Positions 1 through 5,625 of a stretch of DNA of 7,261 nt are shown here, piece by piece (position 1 is the stretch's first letter; each line of letters begins with the position of its first letter). The stretch is taken from positions 1,326-8,586 of the forward strand of contig DMTN01000047.1 in NCBI GenBank assembly GCA_003477305.1, given 5' to 3'. The translations under genes and the position numbers were made by a program. Below the pieces are notes generated by a model. That model had not been told where the DNA came from, ran no database searches, and saw only the letters and a program-made list of their open reading frames with translations. Source of the DNA: Acholeplasmatales bacterium. Lineage in GTDB: Bacteria; Bacillota_I; Bacilli_A; Izemoplasmatales; Hujiaoplasmataceae.

Positions 1-819
1 GGCGAGGACTTCATGGAGCGAATCGTAATCGGTGATCGTCACGCCGGAAAACTTCCAGCGGTCGCGCAGGATGTCGCGGAGCAGATAGGGGTTGACCGTG
101 CAGGGGACGCCTTCGATCACGTTGAAGGCGGTCATCACGCCGCGGGCGCCCGCTTCGATCGCCTTGCGGTACCCTTCGAGATAGCCGCCTTCGAGCGCTT
201 GGCGGGAGAGGTCGACGGTGGCGTATTCGCGGCCGCCTTCGGGAGCGCCGTAGCCCGCGAAATGCTTGACGCAGGATGCGACGGACCCTTCGCCGGCAAG
301 ATCGTTTCCCTGAAATCCGGCGACCGATGCGGCCGCGAACAGGCCGAGCAGATGGGGGTCTTCGCCGAAGCTTTCGACGACGCGCCCCCATCGCGGGTCG
401 CGCACGAGGTCGGCCATCGGCGCGTAGGTCATGTGGACGCCGGCCGTCGACGCTTCGAGGGCGGCGATGCGGGCGGCGATTTTGGCGGCTTCCGGATCCC
501 ATGTGCAGGAAAGCGCGAGCGGGACCGGAAAGATGGTCCGGTAGCCATGGATCACGTCGGCACCGAACAAGAGCGGGATCCCGAGACGGTTTTTCGCGAG
601 GTATTTCTTTTGGACGGCGATCATCTCGCGGGCGTCGCCGATGCCGAGCGCGGTGCCGGCGGCGAAAATCTTCGCTTCGTCGAGCTTGAGGTCGCGGATC
701 GGACCGGCGGCCTCTTTTTCCAAATCGGCGACGAAAAACCACGGCGACAATTGCATCATCTGGCCGATCTTTTCGGGGAGTGTCATGCGTTTCAGAAGTT
801 CTTTCGTGTTCAAGGTCAT
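1..819 (-). CDS. Family 3 glycoside hydrolase (BglX-like beta-glucosidase), N-terminal 273 residues, cut by window edge
   Basis: The frame reads from ATG at 819 without a stop to base 1. The protein starts MTLNTKELLKRMTLPEKIGQ and shows GH3 landmarks: GADVIHGYRTIFPVPLAL (substrate-binding Asp88), RDPRWGRVVESFGEDP, KHFAGYG (Lys185-His186) and GVTITDYDS, where Asp264 aligns with the catalytic nucleophile of the SDxG motif. GH3 enzymes remove terminal beta-linked glucose or similar sugars by a retaining mechanism; exact sugar specificity cannot be read here. The motifs resemble BglX rather than NagZ, which has KHFPGHG. Members usually run to about 700-800 residues, so the acid/base residue and C-terminal domains lie outside the window. 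No signal peptide or membrane segment is visible, so a cytoplasmic enzyme acting on imported oligosaccharides is likely. The start is supported by GGGAAGGA just upstream, at short spacing. It has its own promoter and operator (873-907). Confidence 0.93.
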   Translation of the reverse strand, partial: MTLNTKELLKRMTLPEKIGQMMQLSPWFFVADLEKEAAGPIRDLKLDEAKIFAAGTALGIGDAREMIAVQKKYLAKNRLGIPLLFGADVIHGYRTIFPVPLALSCTWDPEAAKIAARIAALEASTAGVHMTYAPMADLVRDPRWGRVVESFGEDPHLLGLFAAASVAGFQGNDLAGEGSVASCVKHFAGYGAPEGGREYATVDLSRQALEGGYLEGYRKAIEAGARGVMTAFNVIEGVPCTVNPYLLRDILRDRWKFSGVTITDYDSLHEVLA

Positions 820-872
820 CGTTCCTTCCCGGATTGCGCCAACGTAGGCGTCGTGCGCATCGACTGTCCCCA

Positions 873-893
873 TTGTATCATATAATGATACAA
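873..893. promoter_or_regulatory. Palindromic operator over the GH3 promoter
   Basis: A perfect inverted repeat has arms TTGTATCAT (873-881) and ATGATACAA (885-893) around 3 bp. It covers the -10 box and probable transcription start of the GH3 gene, a position where a bound protein would block RNA polymerase. A dyad of this size and AT-rich character is typical of GntR- or LacI-type repressors. The family is an inference, and no regulator gene is visible in the window. Induction by a sugar ligand would fit the gene it controls. Confidence 0.6.
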
Positions 894-907
894 ATAAAAA
901 GCGTCAA
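879..907 (-). promoter_or_regulatory. Promoter of the GH3 gene
   Basis: On the minus strand TTGACG (907-902) is a good -35 box. It is followed after 16 bp by TTATAT (885-880), or after 17 bp by TATATG (884-879), as the -10 box. This gives a leader of about 50 nt before the GH3 start at 819. The -35 box begins inside the T-run of the upstream gene's terminator, so the two units are packed tightly. No transcript data are available; the call rests on box match and spacing. Confidence 0.6.
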
Positions 908-943
908 AAAAAAGAAGGATGCCCGGAATCATCCGGACATCCT
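906..943 (-). terminator. Rho-independent terminator after the amidohydrolase gene
   Basis: In minus-strand RNA the stem AGGATGtCCGGA / TCCGGgCATCCT has 11 pairs and one mismatch, with the loop TGAT. It is followed by TTC and a run of eight T (913-906). It begins 25 nt after the TGA at 968, so it ends the amidohydrolase transcript before the GH3 promoter. On the plus strand the hairpin is not followed by T residues, so termination is one-directional. Confidence 0.88.
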
Positions 944-967
944 GACGGGGCGGAATGCGGGAACCCT

Positions 968-2563
968 TCAGACGGCGAGGAAGCGTCCGACGGTCGCGAT
1001 CGCGACTTGATCGACGACGCCGTCCTTGACGACGACCTTGCCGTTGTTCACGACGCGGTCGATGCCGGCGGGGGAAGCGTCCCGGCCTTCGGTGAAAGCG
1101 AGGCGGGACGGGTCGATCACGACGAGGTCGGCGAAGTTGCCGGAGGCGATCGTGCCGCGGTCGGACAACCCGAAGCGGGCGGCGGTCGCGCCGGTCATCT
1201 TATGGACGGCCTCCTCGATCGGGGTCCCGTGCAACAGCGAAAGCGACAAAAATTTCGGGAAGGCGTAAAAGGCCGCAAAGTTCTGCACGCCGGACTCTGG
1301 TTCGATCCATGCGTCGGTCATGTATAGCGCCAAAGGATGGCGGCGAAGCCGTTCGATGATCGCCGGATTCTGGTATTTGTACATCAGCACGTTGATCCGT
1401 CCGCCGCTTTTGTCGACGAGTTCGAGATAGGTTTGAAACGCGCTCTTCTTCCAGCGCTTCGCGATTTCCGTGACGCGCAATCCTTCGATCTCCTTCATGA
1501 CGCCGTAGGTGTTCGTGACGAGGATGTCGCCAAAGCCGAAGCCGAGCGCCTTGGTGGCGATGAAGACCTCGAGCCATAGGCGGATGCGCGTCAGGGCGCG
1601 CTTGCGGAGCGCAGGTTCCATCGCGAGATACCAGACGGGCAAAACGACCGTGATGATCGAAGCGCCGAACTCCATCGGGTAGAGGTCGAAGCCGATGTCG
1701 ATGCCGGAAGCCTTCGTTTCCTCGAGCAGACGGAGCGACTCGGCGACGGTGCCCCAGGAACGTTTTCCAACGAAGATGAGATGCGAATACTGGGTCTTCA
1801 CGCCGGTCGCACGGGCGATCGACACGACTTCGTCCATCGCGCGCAGATTGTGCGCTCGGCCGCCGACCGGCGGGTTGTAGGACGTGGATACCTTCGAATA
1901 GGCGCGGGCATGAAAGGTGGCGATCTTGTCATGTTTCTTGGCGATCCGCGCGAGCGTTTCGATCTCGGATGCGGGGGCGAACTGACCGGGTTCGTACATC
2001 AGGCCGAACGATATGCCGGCAGCGCCTTCAAAGAGCGCCTGCTCGACCGCTTGGGTCATCGCCTTCAACGCTTCGGGCGACAGCGGCGCGCTCGCCTTGC
2101 CGGCGACGCCGATGCGGGCGGTGCCGTGACCGACGAGGGCGATCATGTTCACCGGCATGTGCCGATCGATGCGCCGGACCCACCCGGAAAACGATCCGAA
2201 ATTCTGTCCGTCGTTGGAAAAGAGACCGCCGCCGATCTGGTCGTTGTACGGCGTCGCTTCCGGATAACCGGCAGCCGAAAAACCGCAGTTCCCGACGACC
2301 ATCGTCGTCACCCCTTGCCGGACGAATGGTTCGAAGTACGGCATATGGTCGGGTTTGGCGGCGTAGAAGTCGTTGTGCGAATGGGCGTCGATGAAGCCCG
2401 GAGTGATCCATTTCCCGGTGCAGTCGAGGATTTCCCCGACGTCGTCGGGAAGCGTTTCGCCGGCGCGGAAGACCCTGTCGATGCGGTCGTCCTTGACGAG
2501 GACGTGACCGAGGAAGCCGGGGCGGTTGGTGCCGTCGATGATGGTCGCATTCTGATAGAGCAT
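968..2563 (-). CDS. N-acyl-D-amino-acid deacylase-type amidohydrolase (D-aminoacylase family), 531 aa
   Basis: The protein has the amidohydrolase fold of the D-aminoacylase group, which hydrolyses N-acyl-D-amino acids or related amides using zinc. Visible metal and catalytic residues are His61 and His63 in PGFIDAHSHND, Cys93 in VVGNCGF (the bridging cysteine position of D-aminoacylases), His218 in ATFHARAYS, His261 in QYSHLI and Asp417 in MTDAW. The N- and C-terminal segments (about 1-55 and 470-531, the latter with GNFADLVVIDP) form the usual small beta domain. Length matches the family (about 480-540). No signal peptide is seen, so it is cytoplasmic. ATG at 2563 is chosen because AGGAGG lies 6 nt upstream. 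An in-frame ATG at 2644 has no such box and lies upstream of the likely -10 box. The substrate is not determined; D-amino-acid or D-peptide salvage is the simplest guess. A dihydroorotase- or hydantoinase-like role is less likely given the NCG motif. Confidence 0.9.
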   Translation of the reverse strand: MLYQNATIIDGTNRPGFLGHVLVKDDRIDRVFRAGETLPDDVGEILDCTGKWITPGFIDAHSHNDFYAAKPDHMPYFEPFVRQGVTTMVVGNCGFSAAGYPEATPYNDQIGGGLFSNDGQNFGSFSGWVRRIDRHMPVNMIALVGHGTARIGVAGKASAPLSPEALKAMTQAVEQALFEGAAGISFGLMYEPGQFAPASEIETLARIAKKHDKIATFHARAYSKVSTSYNPPVGGRAHNLRAMDEVVSIARATGVKTQYSHLIFVGKRSWGTVAESLRLLEETKASGIDIGFDLYPMEFGASIITVVLPVWYLAMEPALRKRALTRIRLWLEVFIATKALGFGFGDILVTNTYGVMKEIEGLRVTEIAKRWKKSAFQTYLELVDKSGGRINVLMYKYQNPAIIERLRRHPLALYMTDAWIEPESGVQNFAAFYAFPKFLSLSLLHGTPIEEAVHKMTGATAARFGLSDRGTIASGNFADLVVIDPSRLAFTEGRDASPAGIDRVVNNGKVVVKDGVVDQVAIATVGRFLAV

Positions 2564-2588
2564 GAGGTTCCTCCTGGTAGTCATTCGA

Positions 2589-2611
2589 TGCACGAACGGA
2601 TTTGTCGTGCA
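2589..2611. promoter_or_regulatory. Dyad in the amidohydrolase 5' leader
   Basis: Seven-bp arms TGCACGA (2589-2595) and TCGTGCA (2605-2611) flank 9 bp. It lies between the -10 box and the start codon, so it may be a roadblock-type operator or a leader hairpin. No known regulator motif was recognised. Confidence 0.35.
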
Positions 2612-2627
2612 AAGATTCAATGTCACC

Positions 2628-2656
2628 ATTATAGCACGGGCCAAACGCGGTTTCGG
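2628..2656 (-). promoter_or_regulatory. Promoter of the amidohydrolase gene
   Basis: A perfect TATAAT lies on the minus strand at 2633-2628, about 65 nt ahead of the ATG at 2563. The sequence 17 bp upstream (2656-2651, CCGAAA) is a poor -35 box, so an activator or other contacts may be needed. An AT-rich block (TTTTTTATAAAAA, 2671-2683) lies about 15 bp further upstream and could act as an UP-type element. Confidence 0.5.
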
Positions 2657-2692
2657 AGTCCTGCCATCAATTTTTTATAAAAACACGTGAAG

Positions 2693-2870
2693 TCAGTCGC
2701 GTTCGACAAGACGATATTTTTCGATGAACTTGATCTTGCGCGCTGATACATAGACGAACGGGGACTGACCTTGACAAACCGGGAAGACCGGGCTGAGTCC
2801 GATCCGGGTTGCCGTAACCGAGAATGGTGACGCGGAAGAACCCCTCGAGGTTGACGAGTGAAATCCACCG
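2693..2870 (-). pseudogene. Possible frame-broken gene remnant
   Basis: Two minus-strand pieces in different frames have the codon choice of real genes here (ATC, GTC, CTC, AAC, GAA). The first, near 2868-2815, reads WISLVNLEGFFRVTILGYGN. The second, near 2763-2693, reads SPFVYVSARKIKFIEKYRL followed by VERD and TGA at 2695-2693. Joining them needs one frameshift. I see no intact start or ribosome site, and I do not recognise the protein. It could also be chance coding-like sequence. The stretch 2564-2926 otherwise holds only the two divergent promoters, one leader dyad and an AT-rich block near 2671-2683. Confidence 0.33.
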
Positions 2871-2888
2871 TGTCGAACCCGCCCGACA

Positions 2889-2897
2889 TGATATAAT
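2889..2897 (+). promoter_or_regulatory. Extended -10 promoter of the VOC gene
   Basis: TGATATAAT at 2889-2897 is a full TGn-TATAAT extended -10 element, 29 nt before the ATG at 2927. No good -35 box is at 16-18 bp, which extended -10 promoters tolerate. The ribosome site AGGAGG (2916-2921) follows. Confidence 0.65.
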
Positions 2898-2926
2898 GGA
2901 ATCAGTTACCGCCCGAGGAGGATCCC

Positions 2927-3328
2927 ATGATCAAAGGCATCGCCCATCTCGCGTTCCAGGTCGCCAACATGGATCGCGCCGTCCGCTTCTATGAAACCGC
3001 GCTCGGTTTTCATCGCAAATTCACGCTCGAAGACGACCGCAAGAACCCCTGGATCGTCTACCTCCAGGTCAACGATCGCCAATTCATCGAACTGTTCTAC
3101 GCAAAAGGACCGCTCCTCCGTTCGGCGGAGACGGTCTCCTATCAGCATCTCTGCATCGAGGTCGAGGACATCCATTCGGTGGCCAGATCGCTCGAAAACA
3201 GCGGCATCCGCCTCGTTCATCCCGTGATCCGAGGTCTCGACCACAACTGGCAATGCTGGATCGCCGATCCCGACGGCAACCTGATCGAACTGATGGAGTA
3301 CGGCGAAGGCGCGCTGCAACTGGCCTGA
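2927..3328 (+). CDS. VOC-superfamily (glyoxalase I-like) metalloenzyme, 133 aa
   Basis: The protein is a complete single VOC unit built from two beta-alpha-beta-beta-beta modules. The four metal-ligand positions of glyoxalase I-type enzymes are filled: His7 (GIAHLAF), Glu55 (QFIELF), His74 (SYQHLCIEV) and Glu121 (PDGNLIELMEY). These bind a divalent metal such as Ni, Zn, Mn or Fe. The family includes lactoylglutathione lyases, dioxygenases, epimerases and antibiotic-binding proteins, so the reaction is not fixed by sequence. The DPDGNLIEL signature and short length favour a lactoylglutathione-lyase-like or uncharacterised lyase annotation. It is probably a cytoplasmic dimer. It is monocistronic, with AGGAGG 5 nt before the ATG and an extended -10 promoter. 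No clear terminator follows the stop. Confidence 0.9.
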   Translation: MIKGIAHLAFQVANMDRAVRFYETALGFHRKFTLEDDRKNPWIVYLQVNDRQFIELFYAKGPLLRSAETVSYQHLCIEVEDIHSVARSLENSGIRLVHPVIRGLDHNWQCWIADPDGNLIELMEYGEGALQLA

Positions 3329-3369
3329 ATCACGCCGTTTTGATGAATGTTTTTCAATTTTTATCCGGA

Positions 3370-3405
3370 CATTTTCAAGAAGGGCTATCGCGCTTTCTGA
3401 AAATG
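3370..3405 (+). other. Long imperfect inverted repeat upstream of the small-protein promoter
   Basis: Arms CATTTTCA (3370-3377) and TGAAAATG (3398-3405) pair perfectly. The stem continues inward with GAAGG/CTTTC (3379-3383 with 3393-3397, one G-U) and GC/GC around the loop TATC, with single-base bulges. It lies 40 nt after the VOC stop and directly before a -10 box at 3409. No T-run follows on either strand, so it is not a standard terminator. A protein-binding dyad or a 3' end-stabilising hairpin is possible. Confidence 0.4.
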
Positions 3406-3408
3406 CGC

Positions 3409-3414
3409 TACAAT
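3409..3414 (+). promoter_or_regulatory. Candidate -10 box for the small-protein gene
   Basis: TACAAT at 3409-3414 matches the -10 consensus at five of six bases. No convincing -35 box is found at 16-18 bp; that interval falls in the imperfect inverted repeat at 3370-3405. Start of transcription near 3421 would give a leader of about 100 nt. Confidence 0.4.
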
Positions 3415-3425
3415 GAAGGAGCAAA

Positions 3426-3507
3426 CCCGAACACGGTGATGCGGGACCAAGGCGCCGTCCGACGGCGACCGCAACGGTCGACGCATCCGGCAAGGAAGCG
3501 GTTCGGG
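3426..3507 (+). promoter_or_regulatory. Structured 5' leader with nested stems, possible cis-regulatory RNA
   Basis: Four helices fit together. P1 pairs CCCGAAC (3426-3432) with GTTCGGG (3501-3507). Inside it P2 pairs GATGCG (3438-3443) with CGCATC (3482-3487). Inside P2 are two hairpins: CGCCGT/ACGGCG (3453-3458 with 3462-3467) and ACCG/CGGT (3468-3471 with 3475-3478, loop CAA). The single-stranded joints are purine-rich (GGGACCAAGG, GGCAAGGAAGC), as in many ligand-binding leaders. P1 closes two bases before the ribosome site of the gene at 3521. I cannot match it to a riboswitch class from memory. High GC makes chance pairing easier, so this is a candidate only. Confidence 0.42.
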
Positions 3508-3520
3508 AGAAAGGAATGCC

Positions 3521-3667
3521 ATGGATAAGAACGACAAGCATCACAACAAGAAAAGCGAAGCCAAGCGTCAAGATTCGCAGAAGCCGCAGCCGAACGCCGC
3601 TCCGGTACTTTCTTCGGATAATGGCGCGACCCTGAAAAAGGGCGGAAAAGTCAAAAAAACCTATTGA
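3521..3667 (+). CDS. Small lysine-rich hydrophilic protein, 48 aa, unknown function
   Basis: The frame starts MDKNDKHHNKKSEAKRQDSQ and ends LKKGGKVKKTY before TGA at 3665-3667. It is strongly basic and hydrophilic, rich in Lys, Asn, Gln and Ser, with a short Pro/Ala-rich middle (KPQPNAAPVL) and no membrane segment or cysteine. It is probably disordered and might bind nucleic acid or an acidic surface; this is inference from composition only. AAAGGA lies 6 nt before the ATG. A structured leader precedes it and a strong terminator follows, so it looks like a real monocistronic gene despite its size. No known family was recognised. Confidence 0.62.
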   Translation: MDKNDKHHNKKSEAKRQDSQKPQPNAAPVLSSDNGATLKKGGKVKKTY

Positions 3668-3815
3668 GTCCGGACACAAGTCGTCACCATTCCGGATTCA
3701 CCTTTTCATGAAGTTCGATTCTCCGGACGATTTGGATTCGTTCGCGGAGACGATGAATTCCTCGTTGGGATGTTCATTGCTTTTCGGTGTGTTCCCATGT
3801 TGAACAATATATATC

Positions 3816-3853
3816 AAAAAGGGCTGCTCCTCACATGAGGAACCGCCCTTTTG
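3816..3853. terminator. Bidirectional Rho-independent terminator between convergent units
   Basis: The hairpin pairs AAAAGGGC (3817-3824) with GCCCTTTT (3845-3852) and TCCTC (3828-3832) with GAGGA (3837-3841), with the loop ACAT. It is followed by TTTT on the plus strand and TTTTT on the minus strand. It serves the small-protein gene (stop at 3667) from the left and the three-gene operon (last stop at 3868) from the right. The stretch 3668-3815 before it shows no supported gene. Confidence 0.88.
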
Positions 3854-3867
3854 ACGCCAAGATCCGA

Positions 3868-4884
3868 TCAACCCCGATGAGCGTCCAGAAAGCGGATCAG
3901 ATCGATTGCGGTTGATTCCGGATCTTCTTCCATCGGCACATGTCCAAGACCCGCGTAGACGATGACATCTTCGTCGGACAGTCCGAGCGCGGATTGAAAC
4001 AAGGACGCATAATCGGCGCTGATCCAACGGTCTTCCGCCCCCCAAAGCACGGGTACCGGAATCTCGGCGGCGAGAATGACGTCGAGCCGTTCGAGCCCAT
4101 CATCTTCCGCCGATTCACGGACCGTCAGAATGAGAGCTTCGCGGTTGCCTTCCTTGCGGAGAAGATCATAATAGCGGTCGACGGTACTCTCGCTTAAGGT
4201 CGATGTCGATCCGTACACATCACTCAGGATCCGCTTTAGGAGAAAGCGCGGCGTCATCTTCGACAAGAATCTTCCGAGCCATGGATGAGACAGTAACACC
4301 GTCAAACCGGCCGGTCCGCCGTCCGTCATGTCGGGATAGACGGCATCGATCAGGACGAGTCCCTCGACCGAAAATCCGTCGACGTCGTGATACGCGCTTG
4401 CGAAGTGCCATGCGACGCCGCCGCCCATCGAGTTTCCGCCGATGGTACAGGCCGTGACGTCCAGTTCATCGAGCAGGTACTTCACGACGGCGGCGGAACG
4501 CCGCGTCGATCCGGTGTTGTCGGAGAAATTGCCGGTAAGACCATGGTTGGGAAGGTCGATCGCGATCACGCGATATCCGGATTCGAGAAGGGTTTCGGTC
4601 CATGCATCGAACGTATGCGAGGAGGAAAACATCCCGTGCAGGAGCACGACCACCGGGTCCCCGATCGCTCCCGCATCCGTATAATGGACGCTGATGGATA
4701 CGGGATTGCCATCGAGATCGTCGATCGCGGCGGTGAGGTAATGGGATTCTTCCGTGAAGTATTCCGCTTCAAGTTCTTCACGCGATAGATCGGCTCTGTA
4801 CATGATGACTACGGTAACCAGAAGAAGGCCGACTACGGCGATCACCAGTCCCAATAAAACACGAATGATTTTATGCTTTTTCAC
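3868..4884 (-). CDS. Membrane-anchored alpha/beta hydrolase, 338 aa
   Basis: After a short basic N-terminus (MKKHKIIR) comes one hydrophobic helix at about residues 8-28, an uncleaved anchor or signal that places the catalytic domain outside the membrane. The hydrolase domain shows the oxyanion loop LLHGMFSSS (about 81-89), the nucleophile elbow GGNSMGG (Ser152), the acid Asp285 in WGAEDRWI and the base His315 in GLGHVPMEEDP. A cap region lies at about 185-260. The family hydrolyses esters, amides or other bonds; the substrate is not evident, and an envelope lipid or acylated glycan is a guess from location. It is the last gene of the operon. Its start is GTG at 4884, sharing GTGA with the stop of the deacetylase gene, with AAAGGGA upstream, so translation is probably coupled. 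Confidence 0.9.
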   Translation of the reverse strand: MKKHKIIRVLLGLVIAVVGLLLVTVVIMYRADLSREELEAEYFTEESHYLTAAIDDLDGNPVSISVHYTDAGAIGDPVVVLLHGMFSSSHTFDAWTETLLESGYRVIAIDLPNHGLTGNFSDNTGSTRRSAAVVKYLLDELDVTACTIGGNSMGGGVAWHFASAYHDVDGFSVEGLVLIDAVYPDMTDGGPAGLTVLLSHPWLGRFLSKMTPRFLLKRILSDVYGSTSTLSESTVDRYYDLLRKEGNREALILTVRESAEDDGLERLDVILAAEIPVPVLWGAEDRWISADYASLFQSALGLSDEDVIVYAGLGHVPMEEDPESTAIDLIRFLDAHRG

Positions 4885-5606
4885 GGTTTCATCCCTTTCG
4901 AAGCGGTTCCGAATTGATTTCCGCAGTCGGACAGAACTTCGGCGTTCGACCCGGTAAAAACATCATCTCGATCCGCAAGGAGCCGGCAGATCGTTTCGAA
5001 ACGGTCCCAATTGCGGTCGGCGTCGAATTCGTAGCTATGTCCCCAGATCGAGAGAATCCGGGGTTCGGACGCGGGTTCGTCGAGAAAGGCGCGGATCAAG
5101 TCGAAAAGCGCCGGATCGTTGTGGTGGCAGGTCGGCCGGTAACGGAGCAGATCCGTCTGAAAGCGGAAGGAATGTTCGGTCTCGACGGTCCGCGCATAGG
5201 TAACGCCAAGATCTTTCAGGATGGCGACGACGCGGTCGTCATAGGCGCCGAACGGATAGGCCAACCCGATGGGGCGCGTTCCGAAGACGGTTTCGATCGC
5301 ACGGCGGTCCCGCTCGATTTCGAAGATGATGTCGGAACGTCCGAGGTCGGTCAGACGCGGATGCGAAACGGTGTGCATGGCGACTTCGTGTCCTGCATAG
5401 ATCGGTACCAGTTCCGCGAAGTCGTAACGGCCGACGGAATCGTTTCCATACGTGAACGATCCATTCTTGCGTCCGAGGCCTGAGTTCACATTGAAGGTCC
5501 CCTTCAATCCGTAACGGTTCAAGATCCCGACGAGACGGAGGTCCTGCAGAACGCCGTCGTCGTAGCTGAAGGTAACGGCTTTTTGATAAAGCTCGGTCCA
5601 ATTCAT
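4881..5606 (-). CDS. NodB-type polysaccharide deacetylase (CE4 family), 241 aa
   Basis: CE4 enzymes remove N- or O-acetyl groups from sugar polymers with a divalent metal. Motif 1 is AVTFSYDDG, with Asp16 as likely base and Asp17 as metal ligand. Motif 2 is HTVSHP, with metal ligands His78 and His82. Motif 3 is LAYPFGAYDD (about 114-123). The late motif WGHSYEFD supplies His189. The pattern with QDLRLVGILNRYGLKGTFN is that of short single-domain deacetylases. There is no signal peptide, so the protein may act in the cytoplasm or on a small acetylated substrate rather than on peptidoglycan. The start has AGGAG at 9 nt spacing. It sits 19 nt after the upstream stop and overlaps the next gene by 4 nt. 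Cell-wall glycan, chitooligosaccharide or another acetylated sugar are open options. Confidence 0.9.
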   Translation of the reverse strand: MNWTELYQKAVTFSYDDGVLQDLRLVGILNRYGLKGTFNVNSGLGRKNGSFTYGNDSVGRYDFAELVPIYAGHEVAMHTVSHPRLTDLGRSDIIFEIERDRRAIETVFGTRPIGLAYPFGAYDDRVVAILKDLGVTYARTVETEHSFRFQTDLLRYRPTCHHNDPALFDLIRAFLDEPASEPRILSIWGHSYEFDADRNWDRFETICRLLADRDDVFTGSNAEVLSDCGNQFGTASKGMKP

Positions 5607-5625
5607 GGCGTGACGCTCCTATCAT

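Noticed and set aside
1..819. NagZ-type beta-N-acetylglucosaminidase reading of the GH3 gene, as part of wall recycling
   Set aside because: The NagZ signature KHFPGHG with its following Asp/His is absent; KHFAGYG with EGGREY is BglX-like.
13..885. A 290-codon open frame on the plus strand
   Set aside because: It is antisense to the GH3 gene, whose minus frame has all expected motifs. The long open frame is a by-product of GC-rich third codon positions.
2564..2644. A 27-residue N-terminal extension of the amidohydrolase from an ATG at 2644
   Set aside because: There is no ribosome site before 2644, the probable -10 box lies inside the extension, and AGGAGG precedes ATG 2563, where family similarity begins.
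1781..2680. A 299-codon open frame on the plus strand
   Set aside because: It is antisense to the amidohydrolase gene and has no recognisable motif or ribosome site.
2906..3679. A 257-codon open frame on the minus strand
   Set aside because: It lies opposite the VOC gene, the leader and the 48-codon gene, and runs against their promoters and ribosome sites; no family features.
3669..3727. Three TCCGGA hexamers within 60 bp
   Set aside because: This is a short palindromic hexamer in GC-rich DNA, with irregular spacing and no link to a promoter.
3708..3803. A 31-codon plus-strand frame starting MKFDSPDDLDSFAE
   Set aside because: No ribosome site precedes the ATG, and the frame lies between a stop codon and the terminator.
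3698..4045. A 115-codon minus-strand frame whose tail (NEEFIVSANESKSSGESNF) looks protein-like
   Set aside because: Most of it overlaps the hydrolase gene out of frame and it runs through the bidirectional terminator; no start signal was found for a shorter form.
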